A stretch of 64,000 bases of DNA from positions 930,001 through 994,000 of the forward strand of contig NZ_NERY01000001.1 of the NCBI RefSeq assembly GCF_003063375.1. Direction: 5' to 3'. The translations under genes were made by a program, and so were the position numbers. Below the pieces are notes generated by a model that was not told the origin of the DNA, did no database searches, and saw nothing but the letters and a program-made list of their open reading frames with translations. Positions 16,269 to 28,077 of the stretch are shown piece by piece; position 1 is the first letter of the stretch; each line of letters opens with the position of its first letter. The DNA comes from Limnohabitans sp. MMS-10A-178 (GTDB lineage Bacteria; Pseudomonadota; Gammaproteobacteria; Burkholderiales; Burkholderiaceae_C).

Positions 16269-18379
16269 GCGTTTTTGGAGGGGAGGGCCAATCCCAAGGC
16301 CAGTTTCAGAAATCGCTGAACAGAGTTTTCATTTTCTACGGCGTCGGCTTTGCAGCTTTTGTGATTGCACTTGCCGTTCTCGAGCAAATGGGGATGCACA
16401 GGGACTACATTGGCTATGCCTTCCTGGCGGCCACGGTACTCTTGTATGCCGGCATTGGCGTGATGAGTCGAACCAATGATGCAGCCGAATATTATGTGGC
16501 TGGCCGTCGTGTGCCAGCCATTTACAACGGTATGGCCACTGGCTCTGACTGGATGTCAGCGGCGTCTTTCATTGGTATGGCCGGTACGCTGTACCTCACA
16601 GGTTACGGTGGTTTGGCCTTTATTTTGGGCTGGACTGGCGGCTACTGTTTGGTGGCTTTGTTCTTGGCCCCTTACCTGCGTAAGTTTGGCCAGTTCACCA
16701 TTCCCGACTTCTTGGGTGCACGCTACGGCGGCAACATGGCTCGTTCGATTGGTATCTTTGCTGCCATCTTGGTGTCCTTCGTTTATGTGGTGGCTCAGAT
16801 CTTCGGCGTTGGCTTGATCACTGCTCGCATGACAGGTTTGTCATTTGATGTGGGTGTGTATGTGGGCTTGGCAGGTATTTTGGTCTGCTCGTTCTTGGGT
16901 GGTATGCGCGCAGTGACTTGGACTCAGGTGGCGCAATACCTCATCTTGATCGTGGCTTACATGATTCCTGTGGTTTGGTTGTCGGTGAAACACACTAGCA
17001 ATCCTGTGCCTCAGGTTGCCTATGGCTACCTGCTTGAAAAAGTGACTGCCAAAGAAGAGCAGCTGTTGAAAGATCCCAAAGAACTTGAAGTTCGCGGTAT
17101 TTTCAAAGCTCGCGCTGATGCAGCCGCTGAAAAACTGAAAGATGTTCCTGCCGCTTTGGCCGCTGACAGAGAAGCCGCTAACAAAAAGCTGGAAGACCTG
17201 AAAGCAGCCAACGCACCAGAAGCTGAAATCAAGGCCGCTACCGCCGCGATTGCTGCTCTGCCTAAAGATGAGGCTGCTGCTAAAGCTGCTTACACCGCTG
17301 CTCGTACGACCAACACAGCTCGTGCAGCACCGCCCTTGCGTCATGCTGAGCCTTTCCCTGGCAAAGATGAGGCTGCCAGAGACATTGCACGGAAGAACTT
17401 CTTGGCATTGGTCTTCTGCTTGATGATTGGTACGGCCGCTTTGCCGCACATTCTGATGCGCTTCTACACCGTGCCTTCGGTGCGTGAAGCCCGTGAGTCA
17501 GTGGCATGGTCTTTGTTCTTCATTTCGCTGCTGTACTTCACGGCGCCTGCTTTGGCGGTGTTGGTGAAGTTCGACATCTACACGCTGTTGGTCGGCACGC
17601 CGATGGATCAGCTACCGGGATGGATTGCGCGATGGAATGTGGTTGACCCCACCCTCATGGCAGTTTCTGACATCAACAAAGATGGCATCTTGCAGTTGGC
17701 AGAAATCCGCTTGGGCGGTGACATTGTGGTGTTGGCCACACCTGAAATTGGCGGCTTGCCGTTCGTGATTTCTGGTTTGGTTGCTGCTGGTGGTTTGGCT
17801 GCGGCTTTGTCCACTGCCGATGGCTTGTTGCTGACCATTGCCAATGCGATGTCACACGACTTGTACTACAAAATCATTGACCCCAATGCATCCGCAAACC
17901 GTCGCGTTGCGCTCTCCAAAGTGATTTTGGTGTTCGTTGCTTTGGCAGCTGCTTATGTGGCATCTCTGCGAATGGCTGACATTTTATTCTTGGTGTCTGC
18001 CGCGTTCTCGTTTGCTGCTGCAGCCTTCTTCCCAGCATTGACCCTCGGCATCTTCTGGAAGCGTGCCAACAAGTGGGGTGCTTCTTTGGGTATGGTGGCT
18101 GGTTTGGGCATTTCCTTCTACTACATGGTCAAGACACATCCTTGGATGTACGGCTTGTTCCACAACGGTAGCCTGACACCAGAAATTCTGAAGGCCAACA
18201 CATGGTGGGACATTGCGCCTATCTCTGCTGGTATTTTCGGTGTGCCGCTGGGTTTTGCAGTGATCATCATTGTTTCTTTGATCACCAAAGAGCCTTCTCA
18301 AGAAGTTCAGGAGCTCGTTGAAAACGTTCGCTTCCCAAGCTTTGACGGTACCACTTCACAAGGTACGGCCATGCACTAA
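16265..18379 (+). CDS. Sodium:solute symporter, VC_2705/acetate permease-like, with insertion
   Basis: 704-residue SSS-family transporter, longer than the usual ~550-600. The core is clear: NDAAEYYVAGRRVPAIYNGM, ATGSDWMSAASFIGMAGTLY, GGMRAVTWTQVAQYLILIVA and ISGLVAAGGLAAALSTADGL. The extra length is a hydrophilic Ala/Lys/Glu-rich stretch at about residues 255-370 (for example AAAEKLKDVPAALAADREAA), predicted coiled coil, between two membrane spans. A second oddity is an EF-hand-like loop DINKDGILQLAE at about 469-480. It probably imports acetate or another short carboxylate with Na+. It forms a translationally coupled pair with the DUF4212 gene and is followed by a strong terminator. Confidence 0.9.
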   Translation: MSVFGGEGQSQGQFQKSLNRVFIFYGVGFAAFVIALAVLEQMGMHRDYIGYAFLAATVLLYAGIGVMSRTNDAAEYYVAGRRVPAIYNGMATGSDWMSAASFIGMAGTLYLTGYGGLAFILGWTGGYCLVALFLAPYLRKFGQFTIPDFLGARYGGNMARSIGIFAAILVSFVYVVAQIFGVGLITARMTGLSFDVGVYVGLAGILVCSFLGGMRAVTWTQVAQYLILIVAYMIPVVWLSVKHTSNPVPQVAYGYLLEKVTAKEEQLLKDPKELEVRGIFKARADAAAEKLKDVPAALAADREAANKKLEDLKAANAPEAEIKAATAAIAALPKDEAAAKAAYTAARTTNTARAAPPLRHAEPFPGKDEAARDIARKNFLALVFCLMIGTAALPHILMRFYTVPSVREARESVAWSLFFISLLYFTAPALAVLVKFDIYTLLVGTPMDQLPGWIARWNVVDPTLMAVSDINKDGILQLAEIRLGGDIVVLATPEIGGLPFVISGLVAAGGLAAALSTADGLLLTIANAMSHDLYYKIIDPNASANRRVALSKVILVFVALAAAYVASLRMADILFLVSAAFSFAAAAFFPALTLGIFWKRANKWGASLGMVAGLGISFYYMVKTHPWMYGLFHNGSLTPEILKANTWWDIAPISAGIFGVPLGFAVIIIVSLITKEPSQEVQELVENVRFPSFDGTTSQGTAMH

Positions 18380-18431
18380 GGACACCATGTTTGCAAGGTC
18401 AAACTTGCAAACTTGAATCCTCAAAACAAAA

Positions 18432-18465
18432 CCCCCGATTGCTGTGTGCAATCGGGGGTTTTTGT
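18432..18465. terminator. Rho-independent terminator after the symporter operon
   Basis: CCCCCGATTGC (18432-18442), loop TGTGT, GCAATCGGGGG (18448-18458), followed by TTTTTGTTTTTG. The 11-bp perfect GC-rich stem and T-run are on the plus strand. The AAAACAAAA upstream makes it able to work on the minus strand too, serving the convergent DUF3237 gene. Confidence 0.93.
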
Positions 18466-18499
18466 TTTTGTGAAGTTTCAGCTTTAATTAATTCATGAA

Positions 18500-18967
18500 T
18501 CAAGACACTTCAAAGAATCGCATCACCACCCGATCAGGGTGCCTTGCGCCGGTGCCAATGAACATGCGCTCACTGATCCAATGGAGTACTGGGGATGAAG
18601 TTTCGAAGCGCGGCATGCAACGAAAGTAAACCGATTCGGGGTTCACCACTTCGCCTTTCAGAAGCTTGGCCATGACATCGGGTGAGGCCGTGCGAATAGC
18701 GCTGTTTTGTACATAAATCAAGTCGCCTGCATCGGTTTCTAAAGCATAGCGCGCATCCAGCTCTGCCATTCGCTCGTTCACAATGAGTTGAAAATCTGCG
18801 CCGCCAGGCAAGACGCGTGCAGTCCAGCCATTGCCAGTTGCAGAGCCACCCAAAATAGGAATAACTCGCCGCTTGCCGTGAAGGGTTTGGCCCACTTCGA
18901 TGGGCTTGTCGACTTGCACCGATAGATCGGCAAAGAATTTGAGTTCGGGTGTTGGTAGGAGTGACAT
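18500..18967 (-). CDS. DUF3237 domain protein
   Basis: About 155 residues from the ATG at 18967, whose MSLLPTPELKFFADLSVQVD start matches the family; the longer upstream extension is not conserved-looking. Typical DUF3237 blocks are GKRRVIPILGGSATGNGWTA, DARYALETDAGDLIYVQNSA and the C-terminal RPRFETSSP...-like segment (here MPRFETSSPVLHWISERMFI). The family is a small beta-barrel of unknown function, often found near catabolic genes. It is convergent with the symporter operon and divergent from the cysteine-rich gene at 19030. Confidence 0.87.
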   Translation of the reverse strand: MSLLPTPELKFFADLSVQVDKPIEVGQTLHGKRRVIPILGGSATGNGWTARVLPGGADFQLIVNERMAELDARYALETDAGDLIYVQNSAIRTASPDVMAKLLKGEVVNPESVYFRCMPRFETSSPVLHWISERMFIGTGARHPDRVVMRFFEVS

Positions 18968-19029
18968 AAAACCAATTTGATTTTCAAAAAATGCGAGGGC
19001 AAGCTTCTTTCCGCAATAATAGTGCATCA

Positions 19030-19449
19030 ATGACTTCTGCTTCAAAACCCCTGCTCACATCGAACCAGCTGAGAAAACTCGCTACGCATGAGCCCGGTCA
19101 CTGCACCTGCGCCTTGAGAATATGCCGTGGCTGGGAGAGTGTGGGTGATGATCGCTGGCCTGCTGAACAGATGGTGTCAGCAGGCACGCTCAGAGCCGAA
19201 CTGCCTGAGGGTCAGCTCGATTTGAGCTTTGAAGAATTTCATCCCGAAGGCACGCGCTACGATTCGCCAGATGCGCCCATTGCGCTGGCCTATTTCCCTT
19301 ACAACCGTTGCGATGTATACGCCTGCAAAACCTGCCAATGTACCGTTCTCAAGTACACCGAATACGGCGGCTATTATGTCGACCACCGCGTTCGATTGGT
19401 GGATGCGGGCAACGTCATTGACCGCACCATAATTGACCCATTGACTTAA
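19030..19449 (+). CDS. Cysteine-rich protein, unknown function
   Basis: About 139 residues from the ATG at 19030 (an in-frame codon at 18991 is possible). It shows no membrane span or signal peptide. Notable is a cysteine cluster CDVYACKTCQCTVLKYTEYG (~95-114), a plausible zinc site, and an acidic N-terminal half (DLSFEEFHPEG). Two further cysteines lie in GHCTCALRICRGW. The gene ends 2 bp before the FKBP gene, so the two are co-transcribed. I do not recognise the family. Confidence 0.7.
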   Translation: MTSASKPLLTSNQLRKLATHEPGHCTCALRICRGWESVGDDRWPAEQMVSAGTLRAELPEGQLDLSFEEFHPEGTRYDSPDAPIALAYFPYNRCDVYACKTCQCTVLKYTEYGGYYVDHRVRLVDAGNVIDRTIIDPLT

Positions 19450-19451
19450 AA

Positions 19452-19910
19452 GTGAGAACCATCTTGAAAACAACTCTACGCTCTTTGATTGCACTTGGCC
19501 TGTGCACATTCGCCATATCTTCAGCTTTGGCTCAAAACGATTTTGTCCAAGCCGCAGCCAAGGAGCCTGGTGCCAAAGTCACAGCTTCAGGTTTGGTGTT
19601 TCGCTCTTTGCAAGATGGCCAAGGCATTAGCCCCATGGCCACAGACAAAGTCAGAGTGCATTACCGCGGAACTTTTCCAGACGGTAAGGAATTCGACAGT
19701 TCTTACAAGCGCAATCAAACCATTGAATTCCCTTTGAATGGTGTGATTCCCTGTTGGACTGAAGGCGTGCAACTCATGAAAGTGGGTGGCAAAGCCAAGC
19801 TCACTTGCCCGCCCGCCATTGCCTATGGCTCACGGGGTGCAGGCGGTGTTATTCCGCCCAATGCCACACTTCAATTTGAAGTTGAACTGGTTGCCGTTTC
19901 GGGAAAATAA
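19452..19910 (+). CDS. FKBP-type peptidyl-prolyl cis-trans isomerase, exported
   Basis: Periplasmic prolyl isomerase, 152 residues, starting at a GTG. A signal peptide (LRSLIALGLCTFAISSALAQ, cut after ALA-Q) is followed by one FKBP domain. Family motifs are VRVHYRGTFPDGKEFDSSY (~74-92), FPLNGVIPCWTEGVQLMKVG and AYGSRGAGGVIPPNATLQFE. The usual VI-GW in the active site reads VIPCW here, a Cys in place of the common Gly. It would catalyse proline isomerisation in exported proteins. Confidence 0.93.
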   Translation: MRTILKTTLRSLIALGLCTFAISSALAQNDFVQAAAKEPGAKVTASGLVFRSLQDGQGISPMATDKVRVHYRGTFPDGKEFDSSYKRNQTIEFPLNGVIPCWTEGVQLMKVGGKAKLTCPPAIAYGSRGAGGVIPPNATLQFEVELVAVSGK

Positions 19911-19923
19911 CTGAAGCTTCGTG

Positions 19924-19952
19924 GAGGCTACTCACTTTAAATGAGTAGCCTC
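19924..19952. terminator. Hairpin between convergent FKBP and IclR genes
   Basis: GAGGCTACTCA (19924-19934), 7-nt loop, TGAGTAGCCTC (19942-19952): a perfect 11-bp stem. It lies 13 bp after the FKBP stop and overlaps the last codons of the convergent iclR-type gene. There is no good T-run on either side, so its efficiency as an intrinsic terminator is uncertain. Confidence 0.5.
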
Positions 19953-20737
19953 AAGCTCTGGGCTGTTTGCTGCAACAGGGGTAGCCACTCATTGGCCAAA
20001 TGAGGTGCATCTGAGCCTGCACCCGAGCGAACCAAGTTGAGCGCGGCAATGGTTTCACCCCTTTCATTGCGCAGGGGTACCGCCAGTGCATCAACCCCTA
20101 GTTCGTGCTCTTGTTTGGCATAGCCATAATCTTGTTTGGCAATTCGTTTTAGTTTTTGCCGAAACACTTTGGCTTGAGTCACTGTGTGTGCGGTAAGGCG
20201 GCTCAAAGTGTTTTCTTCTAGCCAAGCATCAAGGGCCTCGCTCGATAAATTTGCCAATAAAACTTGCCCGGTAGATGTGGCGTGTGCGGGCAATCTGGTG
20301 CCCACGTGCAGGCCATATGCCAAGACCATTGAATTGGCTTTGGCATTTGTGTCGGCGGCTTGCCAAATACCGCGAGCCACAATCATGACGGCATCTTTTT
20401 GCAAAACGGCGACGGAACAAGACAAGCGAGTAGCTGCACTCAACTGATGCAGGCTAGGTTGCACAGAGCGCGGCAGTCTTGCGCCTGATAAGTAGCTGCC
20501 AGTGAATCCGAGCACCTTGGCGGAAAGCCAGTAGTACTGGCCATCTGTTTCCAAGTAGCCCAAGTGCGCCAAGGTCAGCAAGTGCCTTCGGGCTGTGGCA
20601 CGGCTGAGGCCCGTGCGCTCTGCAGTGAGGGTGGCATTGAGGCGCTGCCTGTCCGTGTCAAAACACTCTAAAACCGCCATGCCTCGGGCAATGCCTTCAA
20701 TCCAATCTGAGGGGTTCATGTTCTGGGGTTCCATCAA
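19937..20737 (-). CDS. IclR-family regulator, PobR/PcaR-like
   Basis: Transcription factor of 266 residues with an N-terminal winged helix (ERTGLSRATARRHLLTLAHL, ~40-59) and a C-terminal GAF-like effector domain (LPAHATSTGQVLLANL; YAKQEHELGVDALAVPLRNE). These are hallmarks of the PcaR/PobR/PcaU branch of IclR regulators. It is divergent from pobA with a 112-bp gap, the classical arrangement in which PobR activates 4-hydroxybenzoate hydroxylase in response to 4-hydroxybenzoate. The first Met codons (residues 1, 2 and 6) are all possible starts. Confidence 0.88.
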   Translation of the reverse strand: MMEPQNMNPSDWIEGIARGMAVLECFDTDRQRLNATLTAERTGLSRATARRHLLTLAHLGYLETDGQYYWLSAKVLGFTGSYLSGARLPRSVQPSLHQLSAATRLSCSVAVLQKDAVMIVARGIWQAADTNAKANSMVLAYGLHVGTRLPAHATSTGQVLLANLSSEALDAWLEENTLSRLTAHTVTQAKVFRQKLKRIAKQDYGYAKQEHELGVDALAVPLRNERGETIAALNLVRSGAGSDAPHLANEWLPLLQQTAQSLRLLI

Positions 20738-20801
20738 ATGCGCGATGATCGTGCGTGTATTCTACTCATCGTGCAGAGCTCACAATCTCGGCTTGCGTTA
20801 A

Positions 20802-22034
<1,233 letters not shown>

Positions 22035-22045
22035 GCGTAGAACAC

Positions 22046-23011
22046 TTAGTCGGCTTTGGCGCCAGAGCTTTTCACCACAGCAGCCCACTTTGGTACTTCG
22101 GCCTTTAAGAAGTTGCTGAACTCAAGGGTGTTGTTGGGCGCGCTGGCCATGCCCAATTGTCCAAAGCGTTCAATTACCTCAGGCGATGCCATGGCGCGAT
22201 TGAGGGCAGCATTGAGTTTGGTCACCACGTCGGCGGGTGTGCCAGCGGGTGCAAAAAATCCGAACCATGTGTAGTCGTCAAATTCTTTGTAGCCAAATTC
22301 TGTGATGGATGGCACATCGGGCAACAAGGGTGAGCGGGTGGCACTGGTCACTGCAATGGCTTTGAGCTTGCCCGATTTGATCATGGGCACTGCAGGTGGC
22401 ATGGAGGTCGATGCAATTTGGGTATGGCCTGCCACCACCGCATTGACAGCAGCAGCGGGCTGATAAGGCACATGCACAATATCAACTTTGGCTGCCATTT
22501 TCAGGCGCTCCATCGACAGGTGAGTGGTGGTTCCAATGCCTGAAGATGCGTAACTGAAGGGCGATTTCTTGGCAGCTTCCACCAGCTCTGGCAAAGTCTT
22601 GGCAGCCACGCTGGGGTTGACCGTGAAAATGTTGGGCGTTTTGGGGCCCAGTGCAACAGGTACAAAATCTTTCAGGGCGTCGTAGCCTGCATCGGCATAG
22701 AGCGAGGGATTGACAGCAAAGGCCACGCTGTGAACCAAGATGGTGTAGCCATCGGGCGCTGCTCTTTTTACTTGACCGCTTGCAATGTTGCCGCCAGCGC
22801 CACCTCTGTTTTCAACAACGAAATTGCCACCCGTGAGTTCATTGAGTTTTTGCGTCAAAGACCGAGCCACAATGTCTGACGAGGCGCCAGGTGCAAAGGC
22901 CACCAACAGCGTCACGGGCTTGGCTTTGGGCCACTCAGCTTGAGCCCAGCTTGAAAGGTGCACGCTGCCGAGCAGCGCCAAACTCAGAAGTACCTTGAAA
23001 GAATGAACCAT
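22046..23011 (-). CDS. Bug/TctC family tripartite tricarboxylate transporter binding protein
   Basis: Second orphan Bug-type solute-binding protein, 321 residues. A signal peptide ends near HLSSWAQA, and the mature chain opens with WPKAKPVTLLVAFAPGASSD, the family signature. Later blocks include YASSGIGTTTHLSMERLKMA and DIVHVPYQPAAAVNAVVAGH. It follows the intradiol dioxygenase gene by 29 bp on the same strand, so it may bind a precursor of that enzyme's substrate. No membrane TTT components are nearby. Confidence 0.92.
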   Translation of the reverse strand: MVHSFKVLLSLALLGSVHLSSWAQAEWPKAKPVTLLVAFAPGASSDIVARSLTQKLNELTGGNFVVENRGGAGGNIASGQVKRAAPDGYTILVHSVAFAVNPSLYADAGYDALKDFVPVALGPKTPNIFTVNPSVAAKTLPELVEAAKKSPFSYASSGIGTTTHLSMERLKMAAKVDIVHVPYQPAAAVNAVVAGHTQIASTSMPPAVPMIKSGKLKAIAVTSATRSPLLPDVPSITEFGYKEFDDYTWFGFFAPAGTPADVVTKLNAALNRAMASPEVIERFGQLGMASAPNNTLEFSNFLKAEVPKWAAVVKSSGAKAD

Positions 23012-23040
23012 GAATATGTCTCCTTAAAATTCAAACCACT

Positions 23041-23922
23041 TTAGGTGGTGGACGATTGTGGGACCAACGAAAAATCAAACGCCACTTCTTTGAATGGCTG
23101 GGTTAAACCAAATTGTTTGGCAACTTCTTGATTGTGGCAATCTTTGACATCCACAATCAAGCCAGGTCTGACCCCAAACACGGTGTCATTGTCGATATAG
23201 GCTGAGCCCGATGGGAAAAGCTCGGTCACCAAACCCACGTAGCCGGGCGCACTCACAATTATGTGAAAATGCGCAGGTCGCCAAATGCCTCTGTTGCTGG
23301 CTGCCAAGAGCGCACCCACCGGCCCGTCTGTGGGCACCGTGTAGGGGTGAGGGCGGATGGTCAGTAAATTAAAACCTCCCTGTGCATCACAGTGAATTTT
23401 GCAGCGCAAATTTTGGGGATCTTGCGCAGCGTCTTGAGCAGGATACAAACCATTGTCTGCGTTTTGCCAAAAATCAATTTGTGCGTTTGGAATGGGCTTT
23501 TGATGAACGTCCAAAACACGGCCATGCAACCAAACGCGTTCACCTGGCTGACCGTGGGTGAGATCGCAACCATTGGGCTGAATTTGTGAATCGTGGTTGT
23601 GAAATGGCCCCAACACGCTGCTGGGTGTACCGCCTGGAGGCTGAGATACCACATCGACCATGGAGGAGATGCCCATGATGTCTGAGAACAAGCTAAATTC
23701 ATTGCGCTCATGGTCGGTAATTTGGGCAGCAGCAGTGAGAAATTCTAGGCCCTTGAGCCATTCAGCTTTGCTTAAATTGGACTCACTCACAAAGGCATGC
23801 AAGTGTTTGACCAACAAAGCCATCACTTCGGCCAAGCGAGGATCGGTGGCATTGGAAAAACTGTTTATTGCATCCCGTGTGACTGGGTTGTTAAGGTGCT
23901 CTTTATTAATATGCTGATTCAT
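23041..23922 (-). CDS. Intradiol ring-cleavage dioxygenase (catechol/hydroxyquinol type)
   Basis: Non-haem Fe(III) dioxygenase, about 293 residues from the ATG at 23922; a longer frame from 23976 would overlap hemC and is rejected. Iron ligands of the family are visible: Tyr in NGLYPAQD, Tyr in RPHPYTVPTDGPVG, and the two His of RPAHFHIIVSAPGY. The N-terminal helical domain (ATDPRLAEVMALLVKHLHAF) is that of catechol/hydroxyquinol 1,2-dioxygenases rather than protocatechuate 3,4-dioxygenase. Hydroxyquinol cleavage is plausible but not proven. It starts 20 bp after hemC, an odd companion, and precedes a Bug protein. Confidence 0.88.
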   Translation of the reverse strand: MNQHINKEHLNNPVTRDAINSFSNATDPRLAEVMALLVKHLHAFVSESNLSKAEWLKGLEFLTAAAQITDHERNEFSLFSDIMGISSMVDVVSQPPGGTPSSVLGPFHNHDSQIQPNGCDLTHGQPGERVWLHGRVLDVHQKPIPNAQIDFWQNADNGLYPAQDAAQDPQNLRCKIHCDAQGGFNLLTIRPHPYTVPTDGPVGALLAASNRGIWRPAHFHIIVSAPGYVGLVTELFPSGSAYIDNDTVFGVRPGLIVDVKDCHNQEVAKQFGLTQPFKEVAFDFSLVPQSSTT

Positions 23923-23941
23923 GAATGTCCTAATATCATGG

Positions 23942-24880
23942 TCATGACTGTACAGCTTTGATGGCCCCTTGATCAATGAGTTTGTTGGCTACCGTTACAC
24001 CCAGTTGGCTGGCCTGCTGAAGGACATCCTTCGACTGAAGATCGATGCTGCATTGATCTTTGGCATGGATCAGTGCTGCCTTGGGCTGAAGTGGGTCGCC
24101 CCATGCTGCATGGATGGAAAGCGTGTTGCCAGTGAGAGTGGCGTGCGCTGCCAAGGGCATGGAGCAACTGCCCCCCATGGTTCGGCTAACGCCTCTTTCT
24201 GCGTACACCCGCACCGCCGTCGTGAGGTGATTTAAGGGCTCCAAAATGCGTGCAAGCTCAGGTCGATTGGCGCAAATTTCAATGCCAATGGCGCCTTGAC
24301 CCGCAGCAGGAATCATGGCGTCTAAAGAAAATGATTGTCGAATTCGATCGTTCAAGCCCAGTCGTTTCAAGCCTGCAGTGGCCAACACAATGCCAGCATA
24401 TTGGCCTTCATCGAGTTTTCTCAGGCGAGTGTCTAAGTTGCCGCGGAGGGCCGCAATTTGGAGGTCAGGGCGCAAAGCTTGAAGCAAAACCGTGCGGCGC
24501 AAGCTTGAAGTGCCCACTACAGAGCCGAGCGGCAAACTTTCGAGGCTTTCAAAATGTGGTGACACCCAAGCGTCTCGCGGGTCTTCACGCTCAAGTATGC
24601 AATTGAGCTCAAAACCCTCAGGCAAATCCATGGGCACATCTTTCAAAGAGTGAACAGCAATGTGCGCGGTGCCTTGGTCCAACGCAACCTCGAGCTCTTT
24701 GATGAACAGGCCCTTGCCGCCCACCTTGCTCAGAGGTTGGTCCAGAATTTGATCCCCCATGGTGGTCATGCCCAACAGGGAGACCTCATGCCCTTGAGCC
24801 TCCAGCAGATGCTTGACATGATTGGCCTGCCACAAGGCCAGTCGGCTTTCGCGTGTTGCAATGATGATTTTGGAGGTCAT
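23942..24880 (-). CDS. hemC: Porphobilinogen deaminase (hydroxymethylbilane synthase)
   Basis: Polymerises four porphobilinogens to hydroxymethylbilane in the haem/bacteriochlorophyll trunk; 312 residues, the standard length. Motifs include IATRESRLALWQANHVKHLL (~6-25), HIAVHSLKDVPMDLPEGFEL, VGTSSLRRTVLLQALRPDLQ and AALRGNLDTRLRKLDEG. The dipyrromethane cofactor cysteine is in GGSCSMPLAAHA (~240-251). It lies 14 bp after hemB on the same strand, and together with hemE supplies tetrapyrrole precursors next to the bacteriochlorophyll genes. Confidence 0.97.
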   Translation of the reverse strand: MTSKIIIATRESRLALWQANHVKHLLEAQGHEVSLLGMTTMGDQILDQPLSKVGGKGLFIKELEVALDQGTAHIAVHSLKDVPMDLPEGFELNCILEREDPRDAWVSPHFESLESLPLGSVVGTSSLRRTVLLQALRPDLQIAALRGNLDTRLRKLDEGQYAGIVLATAGLKRLGLNDRIRQSFSLDAMIPAAGQGAIGIEICANRPELARILEPLNHLTTAVRVYAERGVSRTMGGSCSMPLAAHATLTGNTLSIHAAWGDPLQPKAALIHAKDQCSIDLQSKDVLQQASQLGVTVANKLIDQGAIKAVQS

Positions 24881-24893
24881 AGAAGATCAAGAA

Positions 24894-27027
<2,134 letters not shown>

Positions 27028-27061
27028 ACAAATGGATGTATTTTTTTTAGAATCCATAAAG

Positions 27062-27088
27062 TGTCAATTTAACTTGACGATTTGTCAA
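27062..27088. promoter_or_regulatory. Near-consensus PpsR box and inverted repeat, hemE promoter region
   Basis: TGTCAATTTAACTTGACG at 27062-27079 fits TGTC-N10-GACA with one mismatch (last A is G). Overlapping it is TTGAC-N5-GTCAA (27074-27088), one base longer in the spacer than an FNR site. Both lie between hemE (leftward) and the hydrolase gene (rightward). Assignment to PpsR is by motif only. Confidence 0.4.
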
Positions 27089-27119
27089 TTCTAGTTAAAT
27101 TAAACCCCTTTCTTGAAAC

Positions 27120-28067
27120 ATGTCACGTCCTTTGAAAACATACATAGACACTGGGCTTGTTTTGTTGGCCATTGCCCTGTTCAGCCTCTGGACCCCCGAT
27201 CTAGACCGCGCTGAGCTGGAGCAGCGCTATGCCGCCTCAAAGTCTCAGACGATGGAAGTGGATGGCTTGAGGCTGCACTACAAAGAGTCGGGTCCTAAAG
27301 ATGCGCCAGCTTTGCTGTTGTTGCATGGCTTTGGTTCGAGCTTGCAAACATGGGATGAATGGGCGCTGAAGTTAGAGACAAGCTATCGCGTGATCAGGCT
27401 CGATTTGCCTGGGTTCGGCCTTACTGGTGCCAGCCCATCGCGGAACTATTCTGAAGAAAACGACCTCGCCTTGCTCACCCAGTTTGCCGACAAACTAGGC
27501 TTGGACAAGTTCTCAATCATCGGCCACTCCATGGGCGGGAAAATGGCTTGGTCCTTGGCAGCCTCTCAGCCCGAACGTGTACAAGCCTTGGTACTCATGG
27601 CTCCGGATGGTTTTCCAGAAGCCAAAGACATTGGCAGCAAGCCTTATGAAGTGCCAGCCGTCATGGGCGTTATTCAATATTTTTTACCCAAATACTTTGT
27701 TCAAAAATCAATTGAACCGGCGTTTGTGGATGTCAAAGCATTGAATGAGGCCTTGGTGAATCGCTATTACGACATGCTCAGGGCACCCGGCGTGCGGGGT
27801 GCTATTTTGGACAGATCGAACCAAACCATTTACACAGATCCTGTGCCGCGTCTGAAGAACATCAAAGCGCCAACGCTGCTTTTATGGGGTGCGCAGGACC
27901 AGATGATTCCAAGTGCCAATGCTCAGAGCTATGCAGGTGTTTTGTCAAACTCGACCACCATCGTGATTCCCAATTTGGGGCACTTGTTGCAAGAAGAGCA
28001 AGCAGAAAATGGTCTGGCCGCAGTGAAACAGTTTCTGGACGCTCAGTTATTGGCAATCAAGCCATGA
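27120..28067 (+). CDS. Alpha/beta hydrolase, membrane-anchored
   Basis: 315-residue hydrolase with an N-terminal membrane anchor or signal (TGLVLLAIALFSLWTPDL, ~12-29). The oxyanion region LLLLHGFGSSLQTWDEW, nucleophile elbow IGHSMGGKMAW (Ser ~140), an acid in LLLWGAQDQMIP and the catalytic His in IPNLGHLLQEEQ are all present. Family members include esterases and BchO-like proteins; it is shorter on BchO-specific features, so I do not assign bchO. It faces away from hemE and is convergent with bciA (10-bp gap), so it sits at the border of the photosynthesis cluster. Substrate unknown. Confidence 0.8.
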   Translation: MSRPLKTYIDTGLVLLAIALFSLWTPDLDRAELEQRYAASKSQTMEVDGLRLHYKESGPKDAPALLLLHGFGSSLQTWDEWALKLETSYRVIRLDLPGFGLTGASPSRNYSEENDLALLTQFADKLGLDKFSIIGHSMGGKMAWSLAASQPERVQALVLMAPDGFPEAKDIGSKPYEVPAVMGVIQYFLPKYFVQKSIEPAFVDVKALNEALVNRYYDMLRAPGVRGAILDRSNQTIYTDPVPRLKNIKAPTLLLWGAQDQMIPSANAQSYAGVLSNSTTIVIPNLGHLLQEEQAENGLAAVKQFLDAQLLAIKP

Positions 28068-28077
28068 TGTTTGGACT

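Noticed and set aside
16841..17449. Long open frame antisense to the symporter insertion (minus strand)
   Set aside because: It is a mirror of the Ala/Lys-rich coding stretch of the symporter; the product is low-complexity Ser/Phe-rich, without ribosome-binding site or family resemblance.
23923..23976. Longer start for the intradiol dioxygenase at 23976
   Set aside because: The extra 18 residues overlap the hemC 3' end in another frame and do not look like the family; the ATG at 23922 fits the expected N-terminus.
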